Source: Cerasicoccus frondis (GTDB lineage: Bacteria; Verrucomicrobiota; Verrucomicrobiia; Opitutales; Cerasicoccaceae). Taken from it: a stretch of DNA of 64,000 nt. The DNA lies in assembly GCA_031296915.1 (NCBI GenBank), contig JAVDPC010000021.1:1-64000 (forward strand), in the 5' to 3' direction. Below, in pieces: positions 26,287-34,801 of the stretch. The position numbers and the translations under genes are program-made. The first letter of the stretch is position 1. Every line of letters begins with the position of its first letter. The notes beneath the pieces were generated by a model. It saw only the letters and a program-made list of their open reading frames with translations, was not told the origin of the DNA and searched no databases.

Positions 26287-27585
26287 ATGTTAAGCACACT
26301 TCCACGTAAAACCGAACGCATCGCCTTTTGGAGCATGCTAGCGTCATTGGCGACCGCCACGTCCGCCAACGCCTTTTGGGATGACATAAATCCGTTCTCA
26401 GAAGATAAAGAATCGACCGAATCCGCAATCGCCGAAACCGGTTCCAAGGAGAAGCCAAACTACGATTCCGAGCTCAAGGAAGTCGCAAACATCGCCTCAT
26501 ATGGCAACGTTGACGATTTTCTGGACATTCCCCTGCCGCTTCTGGCTGGAACAGATTTTTATTTGGCAGATGGCCAAATACTGGAAGTGCATGAGCGCGT
26601 GTCCCAAACTACTTTGGAAGACGGCACCTTCGACTTGTATTTGAACTCCTATGGCGAGTATTTCCAGTTGCAAAGCACGAACTACCGCTGCTGGGCCGCC
26701 GTCTCGGCCATGATGATCAATTGCGACTCAGGGTCGTTGCTTTATTCGCAGGACGACCTGGTGAGCCAATTCGCTCCCGATGTCATTTCCGAAGAAGATG
26801 AAGCATTGGGATACCGCGAAATCCTCATGGCGCTCAATCCTGACCTCGCCGAATACATCCGCAACGAAAAGCTGCTTACGCGACGGGCGATCCTGATCAA
26901 ATCGTCGATAGAAGGCTTCAGCATCGAGCATGGCATCGCCCTGTATCAGGAATTCGTCGGCGATTTCATGACGACCGACGAAATGCTCATTACGCTGCAA
27001 ACCGGCAATGCGCTGGTAGCCGGCCTAACCTTCGATGGGGTCCCACATTCGGCGCAAACAGCCCAACCAGAGAATACTGAGGCAGTCGAAGCCATTGAAG
27101 TGACGCAAACCGAAAAGGCGCCGGACGTGGCGCCAGCATCGCCCGTCGCTTCATCAACTCCAGCGCCGGGAGATTCAGACTACGGTTATGGCCACGTCGT
27201 GCTCATTACTGGAGTTCGCTACGGCGAAGTCGATCAGGAGGTCTATGATGACTTTACCGAAGACGCCATGGAGGTCCTCGACATGGCTATGGACTTTTTC
27301 AAGGGCGAGAAGAATTACTCGCTCGATACCCGATACGCGATCCACACGGTTTATTATATCGACCCAAGCAAGCAGGAGACCGCACAGACGCCCATGAAAA
27401 TGTCGGGCGAAGAATTTATTGAGCGGGTGGATTTTCTGACGAGCAAGGAACACTCCAAGCGCATGGTTGATCGCTTGGTCGAGCGTTCACAGAACATGAA
27501 AGCGGCTCAAGCCAATGCCACCGCGAGCACAAACACTGAGAAAGATAGTAATCCGCTGGGCAGCCTGATCAATTCTCTCTGGTAG
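26287..27585 (+). CDS. putative secreted C39-like cysteine peptidase
   Basis: 432 residues from ATG 26287. Basic start, hydrophobic stretch and cleavage near TSANA (residue about 35) give a signal peptide. The core has QLQSTNYRCWAAVSAMMIN, with Gln six residues before a CWAA Cys as in papain-like C39/C70 peptidases, and later YGYGHVVLITGVRYGE with the candidate His and VYYIDPS with the candidate Asp/Asn. A low-complexity Pro/Ala/Thr/Glu linker (about residues 255-297) splits the two halves of the active site. The fold assignment is by motif; substrate is unknown. It is the last gene of a three-gene unit with a membrane protein and a small lipoprotein. Confidence 0.68.
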   Translation: MLSTLPRKTERIAFWSMLASLATATSANAFWDDINPFSEDKESTESAIAETGSKEKPNYDSELKEVANIASYGNVDDFLDIPLPLLAGTDFYLADGQILEVHERVSQTTLEDGTFDLYLNSYGEYFQLQSTNYRCWAAVSAMMINCDSGSLLYSQDDLVSQFAPDVISEEDEALGYREILMALNPDLAEYIRNEKLLTRRAILIKSSIEGFSIEHGIALYQEFVGDFMTTDEMLITLQTGNALVAGLTFDGVPHSAQTAQPENTEAVEAIEVTQTEKAPDVAPASPVASSTPAPGDSDYGYGHVVLITGVRYGEVDQEVYDDFTEDAMEVLDMAMDFFKGEKNYSLDTRYAIHTVYYIDPSKQETAQTPMKMSGEEFIERVDFLTSKEHSKRMVDRLVERSQNMKAAQANATASTNTEKDSNPLGSLINSLW

Positions 27586-27589
27586 AGAA

Positions 27590-28474
27590 TCAAGAGGTCG
27601 ATCCAAGAAACTCCGAGCGCAGAGGAATCGAGTTTGACGCTCCTGGGCGAGTCACCGCAATCCCGGCAGCCCGGCAACTCGTTTCTAATGCGTTTGAGAT
27701 GGATTTTCCGGCGATCAGGTCCCCCAGAAAGTAACCGATAAACGTATCTCCCGCAGCGGTTGTGTCGACAACATCCACCGCCTCGGCTGCCTGCGTTAGC
27801 TCGCAATTCGCATCTAAATACCGCGCCCCTTCAGCGCCAAGAGTCAACAATATAGCCGCCTGCGGATAGCGCTTACACAGAACATCGCTGGCTGGCTCCT
27901 TGTCCACACCGGCCAAAGCCTCGGCCTCTGTTTCGTTGAGAATAAATAAGTCAACCAACTCCAGTGGATAGCCGTGGACGGCTTCAGACATCGGCGCGGC
28001 GTTGAAAGCGATACGCAAGCCCTTCTCCTTCGCAAGCTGCATGGCTTCGGCGACGCCACTCGTTTCATTTTGCGTTAGCAGCCAGTCCCCAGCGCCAAAG
28101 CTTGCCATTGCCTTCTGAATTTCATCGTGGGTGATCTCTTGGTTTGCGCCAGGATAAACGACGATGGCGTTTTCGCCTGAAGTGGCGACTTGGATCAACG
28201 CGTGCCCCGTCGCGTGGGTGTGAAGGCTCACAAAACCGACATCAACGCCTTCTTGCTTTAACCGCTCCACCAACCACGCGCCATCTTCACCTACTGCGCC
28301 CAGATGACTAACCTCAGCTCCAGCGCGCGCCAAAGCGATGGATTGGTTGAACCCCTTGCCACCGGCAAAGACCTCGTAGCCTTTGCTGATCTCGGATTCG
28401 CCTGGGCGAACGAAATGATCCACCGTGTAAACATGATCGATGTTGATCGAACCGAGATTCAGAACCCGAGGCAT
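27590..28474 (-). CDS. PfkB-family sugar kinase (ribokinase-like)
   Basis: 294 residues from ATG 28474 (MPRVLNLGSINIDHVYTVDH). FAGGKGFNQSIALARAGAEV is the first PfkB signature and VDVVDTTAAGDTFIGYFLGD the second, with the catalytic Asp in the AAGDTF motif (GAGD in most members). Ribokinase-type proteins phosphorylate a pentose, adenosine or a similar sugar. The substrate cannot be read from the sequence. It is divergent from the FAD oxidoreductase gene with 150 bases between starts, so the two may share control. Confidence 0.92.
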   Translation of the reverse strand: MPRVLNLGSINIDHVYTVDHFVRPGESEISKGYEVFAGGKGFNQSIALARAGAEVSHLGAVGEDGAWLVERLKQEGVDVGFVSLHTHATGHALIQVATSGENAIVVYPGANQEITHDEIQKAMASFGAGDWLLTQNETSGVAEAMQLAKEKGLRIAFNAAPMSEAVHGYPLELVDLFILNETEAEALAGVDKEPASDVLCKRYPQAAILLTLGAEGARYLDANCELTQAAEAVDVVDTTAAGDTFIGYFLGDLIAGKSISNALETSCRAAGIAVTRPGASNSIPLRSEFLGSTS

Positions 28475-28624
28475 GGCAATAGAGTTATAGGCGAGCCGGT
28501 TTGATTGGCGATCACGAAGCCACCTGATCCCGAATAATTGCGCAATGCACTTAACGCGTTCAGCAAATTGATCCACGTTTTGATTTTACCCGAATTGCGT
28601 GGCGAGAGAGACTTCCCCAATCTC

Positions 28625-30508
28625 ATGAATGATAAACTTCCCCTGGAAAAACACACGGTCGATGTCTGCGTAGTCGGCGGTGGTATGGCTGGCTTAATTG
28701 CTGCAGTTGCGGCGGCGCGGCGCGGCAGCTCTGTCATTCTCGTGCATGATCGCCCCGTTCTCGGCGGCAACGCGTCTTCGGAAGTCCGCATGTGGATCTG
28801 CGGCGCCCATGGACCAAACATGAAAGAGGCCGGCCTATTGGAGGAAATACAGCTCTGTAACCTCCACCGCAATCCACAGGGGTTGTATTCAGTGTGGGAT
28901 TCCGTGCTGTTTGAGTTCGCTAAGCTGACGCCCGGCCTGACGACATTTCTGAACTGCACTTGCAATAACGGAGTTGTCGAAGACGGACGCCTGGCCTCCA
29001 TTGACGCCTGGGAAATGACCACTCAAACTTGGCGGCGCATCAAAGCCAATTATTTCATCGATTGTTCCGGGGATTCCATCCTCGCCCCCCTCTCAGGCGC
29101 CGAAACCCGCACCGGGCGCGAGGCACGTGAGGAATTCAATGAGTCCATCGCACCGTTGCGCTGTGACTTGAAGACGATGGGCAACACCATCTTGCTCCAG
29201 CTTGAGGAAACGCCAGAACCGCAAACCTTCACTCCTCCCAATTGGGCGTATCGTTTTGATGATGACTCTAACCTCCCCGGACGTGTGGGAAGCGGCCTTG
29301 GTAACAATTTTTGGTGGCTAGAGCTCGGCGGACTAAACAACACCATCGACGACGCCGAAGTCATTCGCGACGAATTGGTGAAGACCGCCTGGGGAGTCTG
29401 GGATTACATGAAAAACCGCGGACCGCAGGCCGAGAAACTCACCAACTGGCGCCTTCGCTGGCTCGGGGCCCTACCTGGCAAACGCGAGAACCGACGCTAT
29501 ATTGGTGAGCATGTCCTGACTCAGCACGACCTGGAGTCTGAAGGGAAATTCGAGGACATCGTTGCCTATGGCGGCTGGAGTATGGACGACCACCACCCAG
29601 CTGGTCTTTACTATCCGGGAAAACCGACGATTTTCCACCCTGCCCCCAGCCCGTACGGCATCCCCCTGCGCTCTTTATATTCGCACAATGTGCCTAATTT
29701 ACTCTGTGCCGGCCGCAATATTTCAGCCACTCATTGCGCGATGTCATCCACCCGCGTGATGGGCACCACCTCCATCATGGGCCAAGCTGCGGGCACAGCT
29801 GCCGCGCTCTGCGCAAAACATGCAATATTGCCACGTGACATCAAAGGTGAACGTTTGCGTGAGCTACAGCGACACCTGATGGAGGACGACTGCTGGCTCC
29901 CCGGCTTGGCTAAGCCTACGTTCTCAGTGATGAACGACGCCAACCTCAGCGCATCCAATGATGTTTCGGCTGATGTGTTGTCCAATGGGCACGAGCGTAA
30001 AATAGAAGCAACGGATCACGCCTGGGAAGGCCCAGCGGGTTCGTCGGTAACGATCAGTTGGGATCAGCCCAAACCAATTGACTGCCTGCGCCTAGTCTTC
30101 GACAGCGACCTGAACGACAGCAAGCGCATGCCCGTGCTCTATCCGCATAAACGCCAGCCATTTGCCATGCCTAAGCAACTGGTAAAGTCATTTGTCGTCG
30201 AAGCGAAAAACGCTGCAGGAGATTGGGAGCCTTTGCATTCTGAGTCCGAAAATAAACGCCGCCTGCTCGTATTGCCCGTCAAACAAACGATCAGCGCCCT
30301 ACGCTTCACCGGGCATTCCGCCTGGGGAGACTCGCCCATACGTGTCTTCGGCTTCGAAGCCTCCACCTCGCCATTGCCGCTAACCTCCCGCCCAGTCGAT
30401 GGCCTGAATTGGAACGATGTCGTCGCCTCTCTGGATCCAGATGATCTGAAGGAACCCGACAACGGCCTGGAAAACGCCACTCGAGGCCAATCACGCGTCG
30501 GCGCCTAA
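28625..30508 (+). CDS. FAD-dependent oxidoreductase with C-terminal beta-sandwich domain
   Basis: 627 residues from ATG 28625. The dinucleotide motif VDVCVVGGGMAGLIAAVAAA is at about 12-31, then RPVLGGNASSEVRMWICGAH and, late in the FAD domain, CAGRNISATHCAMSSTRVMG and GQAAGTAAALCAKH, the layout of the FAD_oxidored (PF12831-type) family. Residues from about 455 form a discoidin-like domain (DHAWEGPAGSSVTISWDQPK, IDCLRLVFDSDL, ALRFTGHSAWGD). There is no signal peptide, so it is cytoplasmic. The family is common in sugar-degrading PVC and Bacteroidota genomes; the substrate is unknown. Confidence 0.88.
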   Translation: MNDKLPLEKHTVDVCVVGGGMAGLIAAVAAARRGSSVILVHDRPVLGGNASSEVRMWICGAHGPNMKEAGLLEEIQLCNLHRNPQGLYSVWDSVLFEFAKLTPGLTTFLNCTCNNGVVEDGRLASIDAWEMTTQTWRRIKANYFIDCSGDSILAPLSGAETRTGREAREEFNESIAPLRCDLKTMGNTILLQLEETPEPQTFTPPNWAYRFDDDSNLPGRVGSGLGNNFWWLELGGLNNTIDDAEVIRDELVKTAWGVWDYMKNRGPQAEKLTNWRLRWLGALPGKRENRRYIGEHVLTQHDLESEGKFEDIVAYGGWSMDDHHPAGLYYPGKPTIFHPAPSPYGIPLRSLYSHNVPNLLCAGRNISATHCAMSSTRVMGTTSIMGQAAGTAAALCAKHAILPRDIKGERLRELQRHLMEDDCWLPGLAKPTFSVMNDANLSASNDVSADVLSNGHERKIEATDHAWEGPAGSSVTISWDQPKPIDCLRLVFDSDLNDSKRMPVLYPHKRQPFAMPKQLVKSFVVEAKNAAGDWEPLHSESENKRRLLVLPVKQTISALRFTGHSAWGDSPIRVFGFEASTSPLPLTSRPVDGLNWNDVVASLDPDDLKEPDNGLENATRGQSRVGA

Positions 30509-30537
30509 AGCCAGAATTCTTCTCGAAGCGACAGCCG

Positions 30538-31485
30538 CTAATTCACCGATGGCGATTTGAATGGCTTTGCGGTGACTGAATCGATCTGGATCGCAAATTC
30601 CTCAATGTGTATGCCCGTGTAGTTCTCGACCTGGCGGATAATGTAGTCGCGCAAGTCTGCACAGGTCTGAATTGCCTCCTGGCCAAAAGGCAACGAAACC
30701 TTCATTTGGATCCGGAACCCTTCTGGCGTTTCCTTGATTTTGATTTTGCGAGCGGTTAACTCCGGCGCCGACTCCAGCATGCAGTGCAGGATCATCTGCG
30801 TCAGCGCGGTTTCGGAAATCGTAATCGACCCCTTCGGGTTGAAGCGTGGACGGACAACGGTTTTGTCGTAAGACTTGTTCTGGGTCAGCTTGCACATGCC
30901 GCGCTCAAACCAAACCTTGAGCGAGCGAGCCCATAACTTGGGATATGCCTGCTGGACTTCAATCACTGGAATCGGGATGATGTGCTTGCCAGAATTGCGC
31001 TCCCGCTGGGCGGTTTCGATCTCCTCACGGGTGGCGATATCCTCGATTTTGAGAATTTCACAGGGCTCGGGAAGTCCCAGCGTCAGGCAGTTACGGCGGA
31101 CCATTTTTTCACTCGTCCCCAAGAGTAAAATACCATCCAGCTTAGCCGTCCGTAGCGCCGTTCTCATCGCTTCCCGGTGCTCGGCATGGTGGAACATCGC
31201 GGTTTTAACCGCCGCCATATAAGTGGTTTCCCGTTTCGCGGAATGCCCGGCGACAATCTTCCCATGATGGATGAGCAAGCCATCATCAATGATGGCGCTG
31301 ATCCGGCGCGAATCAGCAATGAGACGTGCGCGAAAGCTTTTGCCCGTCCCCGCCTTACCCACGAGCGCATAGACCCTCATGCCGCGCAATCGCCACTTCG
31401 TCTGATCGAAGGCGCGCTGGATCTGGGTCATGACGCTGGTTTTACGCATAAAGATCAGTTTGCTGCTATTTTTCGGGATGTCCAC
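30538..31485 (-). CDS. P-loop NTPase fused to an Asp23-like domain
   Basis: 315 residues, or 303 if translation begins at the second ATG. The P-loop ALVGKAGTGKSFRARLIA is at about residues 41-58, with IDDGLLIHHGKIVAG after it. The middle (about 120-200) has no motif I can name. The C-terminal 95 residues (SITISETALTQMILHCMLES to TGIHIEEFAIQIDSV) have the length and hydrophobic pattern of an Asp23/Gls24-type domain. The protein is soluble. Joining an ATPase to an Asp23-like domain is unusual, and the function is not known to me. It is transcribed alone. Confidence 0.75.
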   Translation of the reverse strand: MDIPKNSSKLIFMRKTSVMTQIQRAFDQTKWRLRGMRVYALVGKAGTGKSFRARLIADSRRISAIIDDGLLIHHGKIVAGHSAKRETTYMAAVKTAMFHHAEHREAMRTALRTAKLDGILLLGTSEKMVRRNCLTLGLPEPCEILKIEDIATREEIETAQRERNSGKHIIPIPVIEVQQAYPKLWARSLKVWFERGMCKLTQNKSYDKTVVRPRFNPKGSITISETALTQMILHCMLESAPELTARKIKIKETPEGFRIQMKVSLPFGQEAIQTCADLRDYIIRQVENYTGIHIEEFAIQIDSVTAKPFKSPSVN

Positions 31486-31660
31486 CTCACGATGTCGATA
31501 TCAGTTTACTTGATCGGCGCCACCACAACTAGCAATAGAGATATTTTCAAAAGCCCACCATCCAAACGCAGCGCCTGCCCGGCATCCTTCATGTCTTCTC
31601 CAGTTTGGTGTCAGCATCCGACAAGTTGTGAGCGAAAGATCCCGAAAGCAGAGTTAAAAA

Positions 31661-31687
31661 AAGGCGGCCCAATGGTGGACCGCCTTT
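31661..31687 (-). terminator. intrinsic terminator after the antiporter gene
   Basis: AAGGCGGCCC and GGACCGCCTT form a stem of about 9 bp with one mismatch around an AATGGT loop. It is flanked by T-runs on both strands and lies 23 bases past the antiporter stop. Confidence 0.8.
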
Positions 31688-31709
31688 AGTCTGCTTACCG
31701 CAGAAAATA

Positions 31710-33326
31710 TTAGTGAGGGATCACGATAAAGAACACGCACATGATCAGCGTCGGGATCAAAGCGCCAAGCAACAGTCCCATCGGATTGATGCCGCCATCA
31801 AAGTATTTGCTGAGGATGCTTTGACCTGCAGGATTCGGAGCGTTGGCAATGACCGTCAAACCACCGCCGGTTACAGCGCCAGCCAGCACCGCATATTGCA
31901 GCGCCTGGGCCTTGGCCAGCTCAACGCCTTCCTTCACGATCTCTGTGCCATGATGCACTTCGACTGGGCTAAACGCGGGCACCTGTGAGGCCAGGAAGGT
32001 AATCGCGGCATTGTCATTAAACGCCGTTAAAACCGTGGCCATGCAGAAGAGCGCGGTCTCGCCCATACTCGAGAGCACAGGCGCAATCCACCAGCCCTGC
32101 AATCCGCCATGAATCACCAAGCCGGCCAAGAAGAAGCCAACCAGCATTGGGCTCTTGATGTTGAAATTGTACTGGTGGTGCTCAGTCGCCTTGGTAAACC
32201 CGAGGAAGAACAGGAAGGCGCCCACGAAGAACGGCGGGTGATGCAGCGTGATAACCGTCCAAGCCAGAAAACCAAGGTGCACCAGGATAATCCACAACGG
32301 CACCGGCTCGTCACTGCTATCGGAATTCTTCTCAACTGTCGGCGCCTTGAGCGCAGCCAGTTCCTTGCGAAAGATCATGAAGTAAATCGTATTGGCCACG
32401 AGAATGCCCAAGATCGCGCGCCAACCAAAGTGCATGATCATGAACTGGATGTCGTAGTCCCACGGCACCGCAACCATTAGCACGGGAGGAGCCGCAAAGT
32501 GGGTCAGCGTGCCGCCGACTGAGACGTTCACGAAGAGTAGCCCAAGTGTGGCGTAGCAAAGCTTCTTGGAAGGCTTGAGCATGTAGAACTGCTGCCCTAG
32601 CAACATCGCGGCGATCGTCATGGCAGCTGGCTCCGTAATGAAAGAGCCCAGTAGAGGCGCAATGGTCAGGATCGACAACCACCAGGCGGTCGGAGTCGCC
32701 TTGCCAATATTGGCGACGACTCTCAGACAGGATTCGGCAAACTTGACCACGGGCCGGGTCGAGGCAATGGCCATGATGACCACCACGAAGATCGGCTCCA
32801 CGTAGTTGCGCGAGTCGATGTAGGCCACAGCGTCATCCCAGCCATGCTTTGGCGCGAAGACAATGGCCAGGAACAACGGCACGACCCAAATGCCGAAAAT
32901 CGCTTCAACCTCACCCAGGAAGTGAAACAAGGTCGCTTTGAAGGACACGGGCTCTTTTCCCGGTGGATAGTTGCGCCCCTCCTTCTTCAGTTTTTCATGA
33001 TGCTCGTGCTCATAATGGTGAGCCATTTTATTGAACTTGGCGCACATGAACGTGTGACCGACTGCGAGCAGGAAGATGATCGTGGCGATCAAATTGAAAG
33101 GATTCTCCTTAATGCGATGCATGAGCACTTCGCCAAGAGACAGCTCCTTCTTCCCCTGCTCTTGCGCCATCTCCTCTTCCTGATCCATGTAGGTCGAAAG
33201 CGGCGTTGGAAAATTACTTGGTTCGCCACCGCCATGGCCGCCACCGGCAGCCAAGACCCCGTTGGCCCCAAACAGGCCCAACATTGCGAAGATGAAGATT
33301 GTAGCAAAGCGTCGCGTCATAGTCAT
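31710..33326 (-). CDS. putative Na+/H+ antiporter (PF07399-type)
   Basis: About 538 residues from ATG 33326 (an ATG two codons later is equally likely). N-terminal signal-like helix (FATIFIFAMLGLFGANGVLA), a His/Glu-rich periplasmic segment (HYEHEHHEKLKK), then about ten membrane segments. LGSFITEPAAMTIAAMLLG and FNDNAAITFLASQVPAFSP carry the conserved acidic residues in discontinuous helices that are typical of ion transporters of this group, which is best known from Chlamydiae and Rickettsiae. Likely role is Na+ or H+ exchange at the inner membrane, by family. It is transcribed alone. Confidence 0.85.
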   Translation of the reverse strand: MTMTRRFATIFIFAMLGLFGANGVLAAGGGHGGGEPSNFPTPLSTYMDQEEEMAQEQGKKELSLGEVLMHRIKENPFNLIATIIFLLAVGHTFMCAKFNKMAHHYEHEHHEKLKKEGRNYPPGKEPVSFKATLFHFLGEVEAIFGIWVVPLFLAIVFAPKHGWDDAVAYIDSRNYVEPIFVVVIMAIASTRPVVKFAESCLRVVANIGKATPTAWWLSILTIAPLLGSFITEPAAMTIAAMLLGQQFYMLKPSKKLCYATLGLLFVNVSVGGTLTHFAAPPVLMVAVPWDYDIQFMIMHFGWRAILGILVANTIYFMIFRKELAALKAPTVEKNSDSSDEPVPLWIILVHLGFLAWTVITLHHPPFFVGAFLFFLGFTKATEHHQYNFNIKSPMLVGFFLAGLVIHGGLQGWWIAPVLSSMGETALFCMATVLTAFNDNAAITFLASQVPAFSPVEVHHGTEIVKEGVELAKAQALQYAVLAGAVTGGGLTVIANAPNPAGQSILSKYFDGGINPMGLLLGALIPTLIMCVFFIVIPH

Positions 33327-33580
33327 TAGGATACTTTTGGGGCAGGAAAGCAGATTCCAGGTCAATGTCCAGTCTAGCCGAAAAAAACCGACTTTCTCGA
33401 CTTTTACGGATTAGCACCCGGCAGAAATCAGGCAAAAATCGTCTGCAAAGAGCGAATTTCCCCAGAAATCGCAAATTTCTCGTATCGAAAATGGCAAAAT
33501 CCAGTAAAAGGCAATCACTCAAGAATTGCCATTTGACCCTATTTCAATTAAGTCAGATAGTAACTATTGCTTCGAAATAT

Positions 33581-34099
33581 ATGCGAAACAAACTCTTACA
33601 ACTGCGGGAGGCAAAGCGTTCGGGGCTTACCTTGACCGAAATTATGGTGGCCATGACGATTTTCGTCATTTTGGCTGGAGGCATCATTGCGGGCGTCTTC
33701 ACCGTTCGCGCCGATGCCGAAAACAATCTTTACGAATCAGCGGCGCTCAATGTCGCCATCAGCTTTTTAGAACAGATCAAAAGCGTTGATTCCGAAACCC
33801 TGAAGAATCCACCGGTTAATGGTGAGGGCAAAGGCTATCACCGCTTTCTAATTGGCTTTGGCCAGTCAATGGACCTCCCGCTCGAAGAAGATACGGAAAT
33901 AAACGTTCCAATTATCTCAACTGCCGAGGGAAACATTAAAAAAGAACTCCCGGTCACGATTAACCTAAGCGTTGAAGAAGCCACCGATTTTGAAGGATTT
34001 TGGTTCGAGGTGACATACAGTTGGGAGCATCCGACCACAGACCGCATCTACACCGGCGAAGTCCGTGGCTTCAGTTGTGAGAAAGTCTCCACCTACTAA
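33581..34099 (+). CDS. type IV pilin-like protein (pseudopilin)
   Basis: 172 residues from ATG 33581. A basic leader (MRNKLLQLREAKRSG) precedes the prepilin motif G-LTLTE with Glu at +5 and a hydrophobic helix (IMVAMTIFVILAGGIIAGVF). Leu replaces the usual Phe at +1. The C-terminal 130 residues are acidic and soluble. It is the first of four same-strand genes with gaps of 11, 4 and 0 bases, so it opens a pseudopilin operon. No secretin, ATPase or prepilin peptidase gene is in the window. Confidence 0.85.
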   Translation: MRNKLLQLREAKRSGLTLTEIMVAMTIFVILAGGIIAGVFTVRADAENNLYESAALNVAISFLEQIKSVDSETLKNPPVNGEGKGYHRFLIGFGQSMDLPLEEDTEINVPIISTAEGNIKKELPVTINLSVEEATDFEGFWFEVTYSWEHPTTDRIYTGEVRGFSCEKVSTY

Positions 34100-34110
34100 T
34101 TTTCCTAGTC

Positions 34111-34797
34111 ATGCACATGCGACCTGCTAATCCTGCCAGCGCCAAGGCCAAGCGAGGCTTCACCTTGCCCGAGATACTCATTGCCTTGCTCCTGATCACC
34201 CTGCTGTCGGCAGGGCTAATCAGCTTCATGCTCGATGTGGCGCGGGGCATTTTCTGGGGCACGGAGAAAGCTGAAATTTCCGAAGACGTTCGCAGCTTCA
34301 CGATGCGCCTGGCCGCAGAGGCCCGTTCCTCCAACGCCTACATCATCTATAAGAGTTTCGCCCAGGAAGATCGCAATGAAGGCTCTGACCGCCGAGATGA
34401 CGGCCAAAGTGGCGACTGTCTCGTGCTTTTCACGACCGAACCATACCCGGACGCCGATTCGCCCGAACACTACACCAGCGCAATCATTTATTTCCGCAAA
34501 GGGAGCGATGAGTCCGATGGCGTGGGGCCAGTGTATCGCCTTAGTTGGCAAGCAAACCCCAGCCAGTATGTGAATGCCAGTGACGTGCCAATGGAAACCA
34601 TGCTGGCGAACATCGCTGCGGACGACACCGGGGATTATCCAGTCGTAATCGAGCTCTCCCGCGGCGTCGCCAATGGCCGTTTATTTACGAACTACAAGAA
34701 CGGAAAAGTCGCTGTGGTGAACGGCGAAATACTTCACGGCAATCAAGTCAAGGAAGTCACCAACACCTATAACCTTTCCATCTCGCCCAGAGGATAA
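34111..34797 (+). CDS. pseudopilin (PulJ/PilW-like)
   Basis: 228 residues. The leader ends KAKRG followed by FTLPEILIALLLITLLSAGL, a canonical prepilin cleavage and N-helix with Glu at +5. The soluble part has Asp-rich loops (EDRNEGSDRRDDGQSGDCLV) and a strand-rich C-terminus. It is probably a minor pseudopilin next to the major one upstream, starting 11 bases after it. Confidence 0.87.
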   Translation: MHMRPANPASAKAKRGFTLPEILIALLLITLLSAGLISFMLDVARGIFWGTEKAEISEDVRSFTMRLAAEARSSNAYIIYKSFAQEDRNEGSDRRDDGQSGDCLVLFTTEPYPDADSPEHYTSAIIYFRKGSDESDGVGPVYRLSWQANPSQYVNASDVPMETMLANIAADDTGDYPVVIELSRGVANGRLFTNYKNGKVAVVNGEILHGNQVKEVTNTYNLSISPRG

Positions 34798-34801
34798 CAT
34801 C

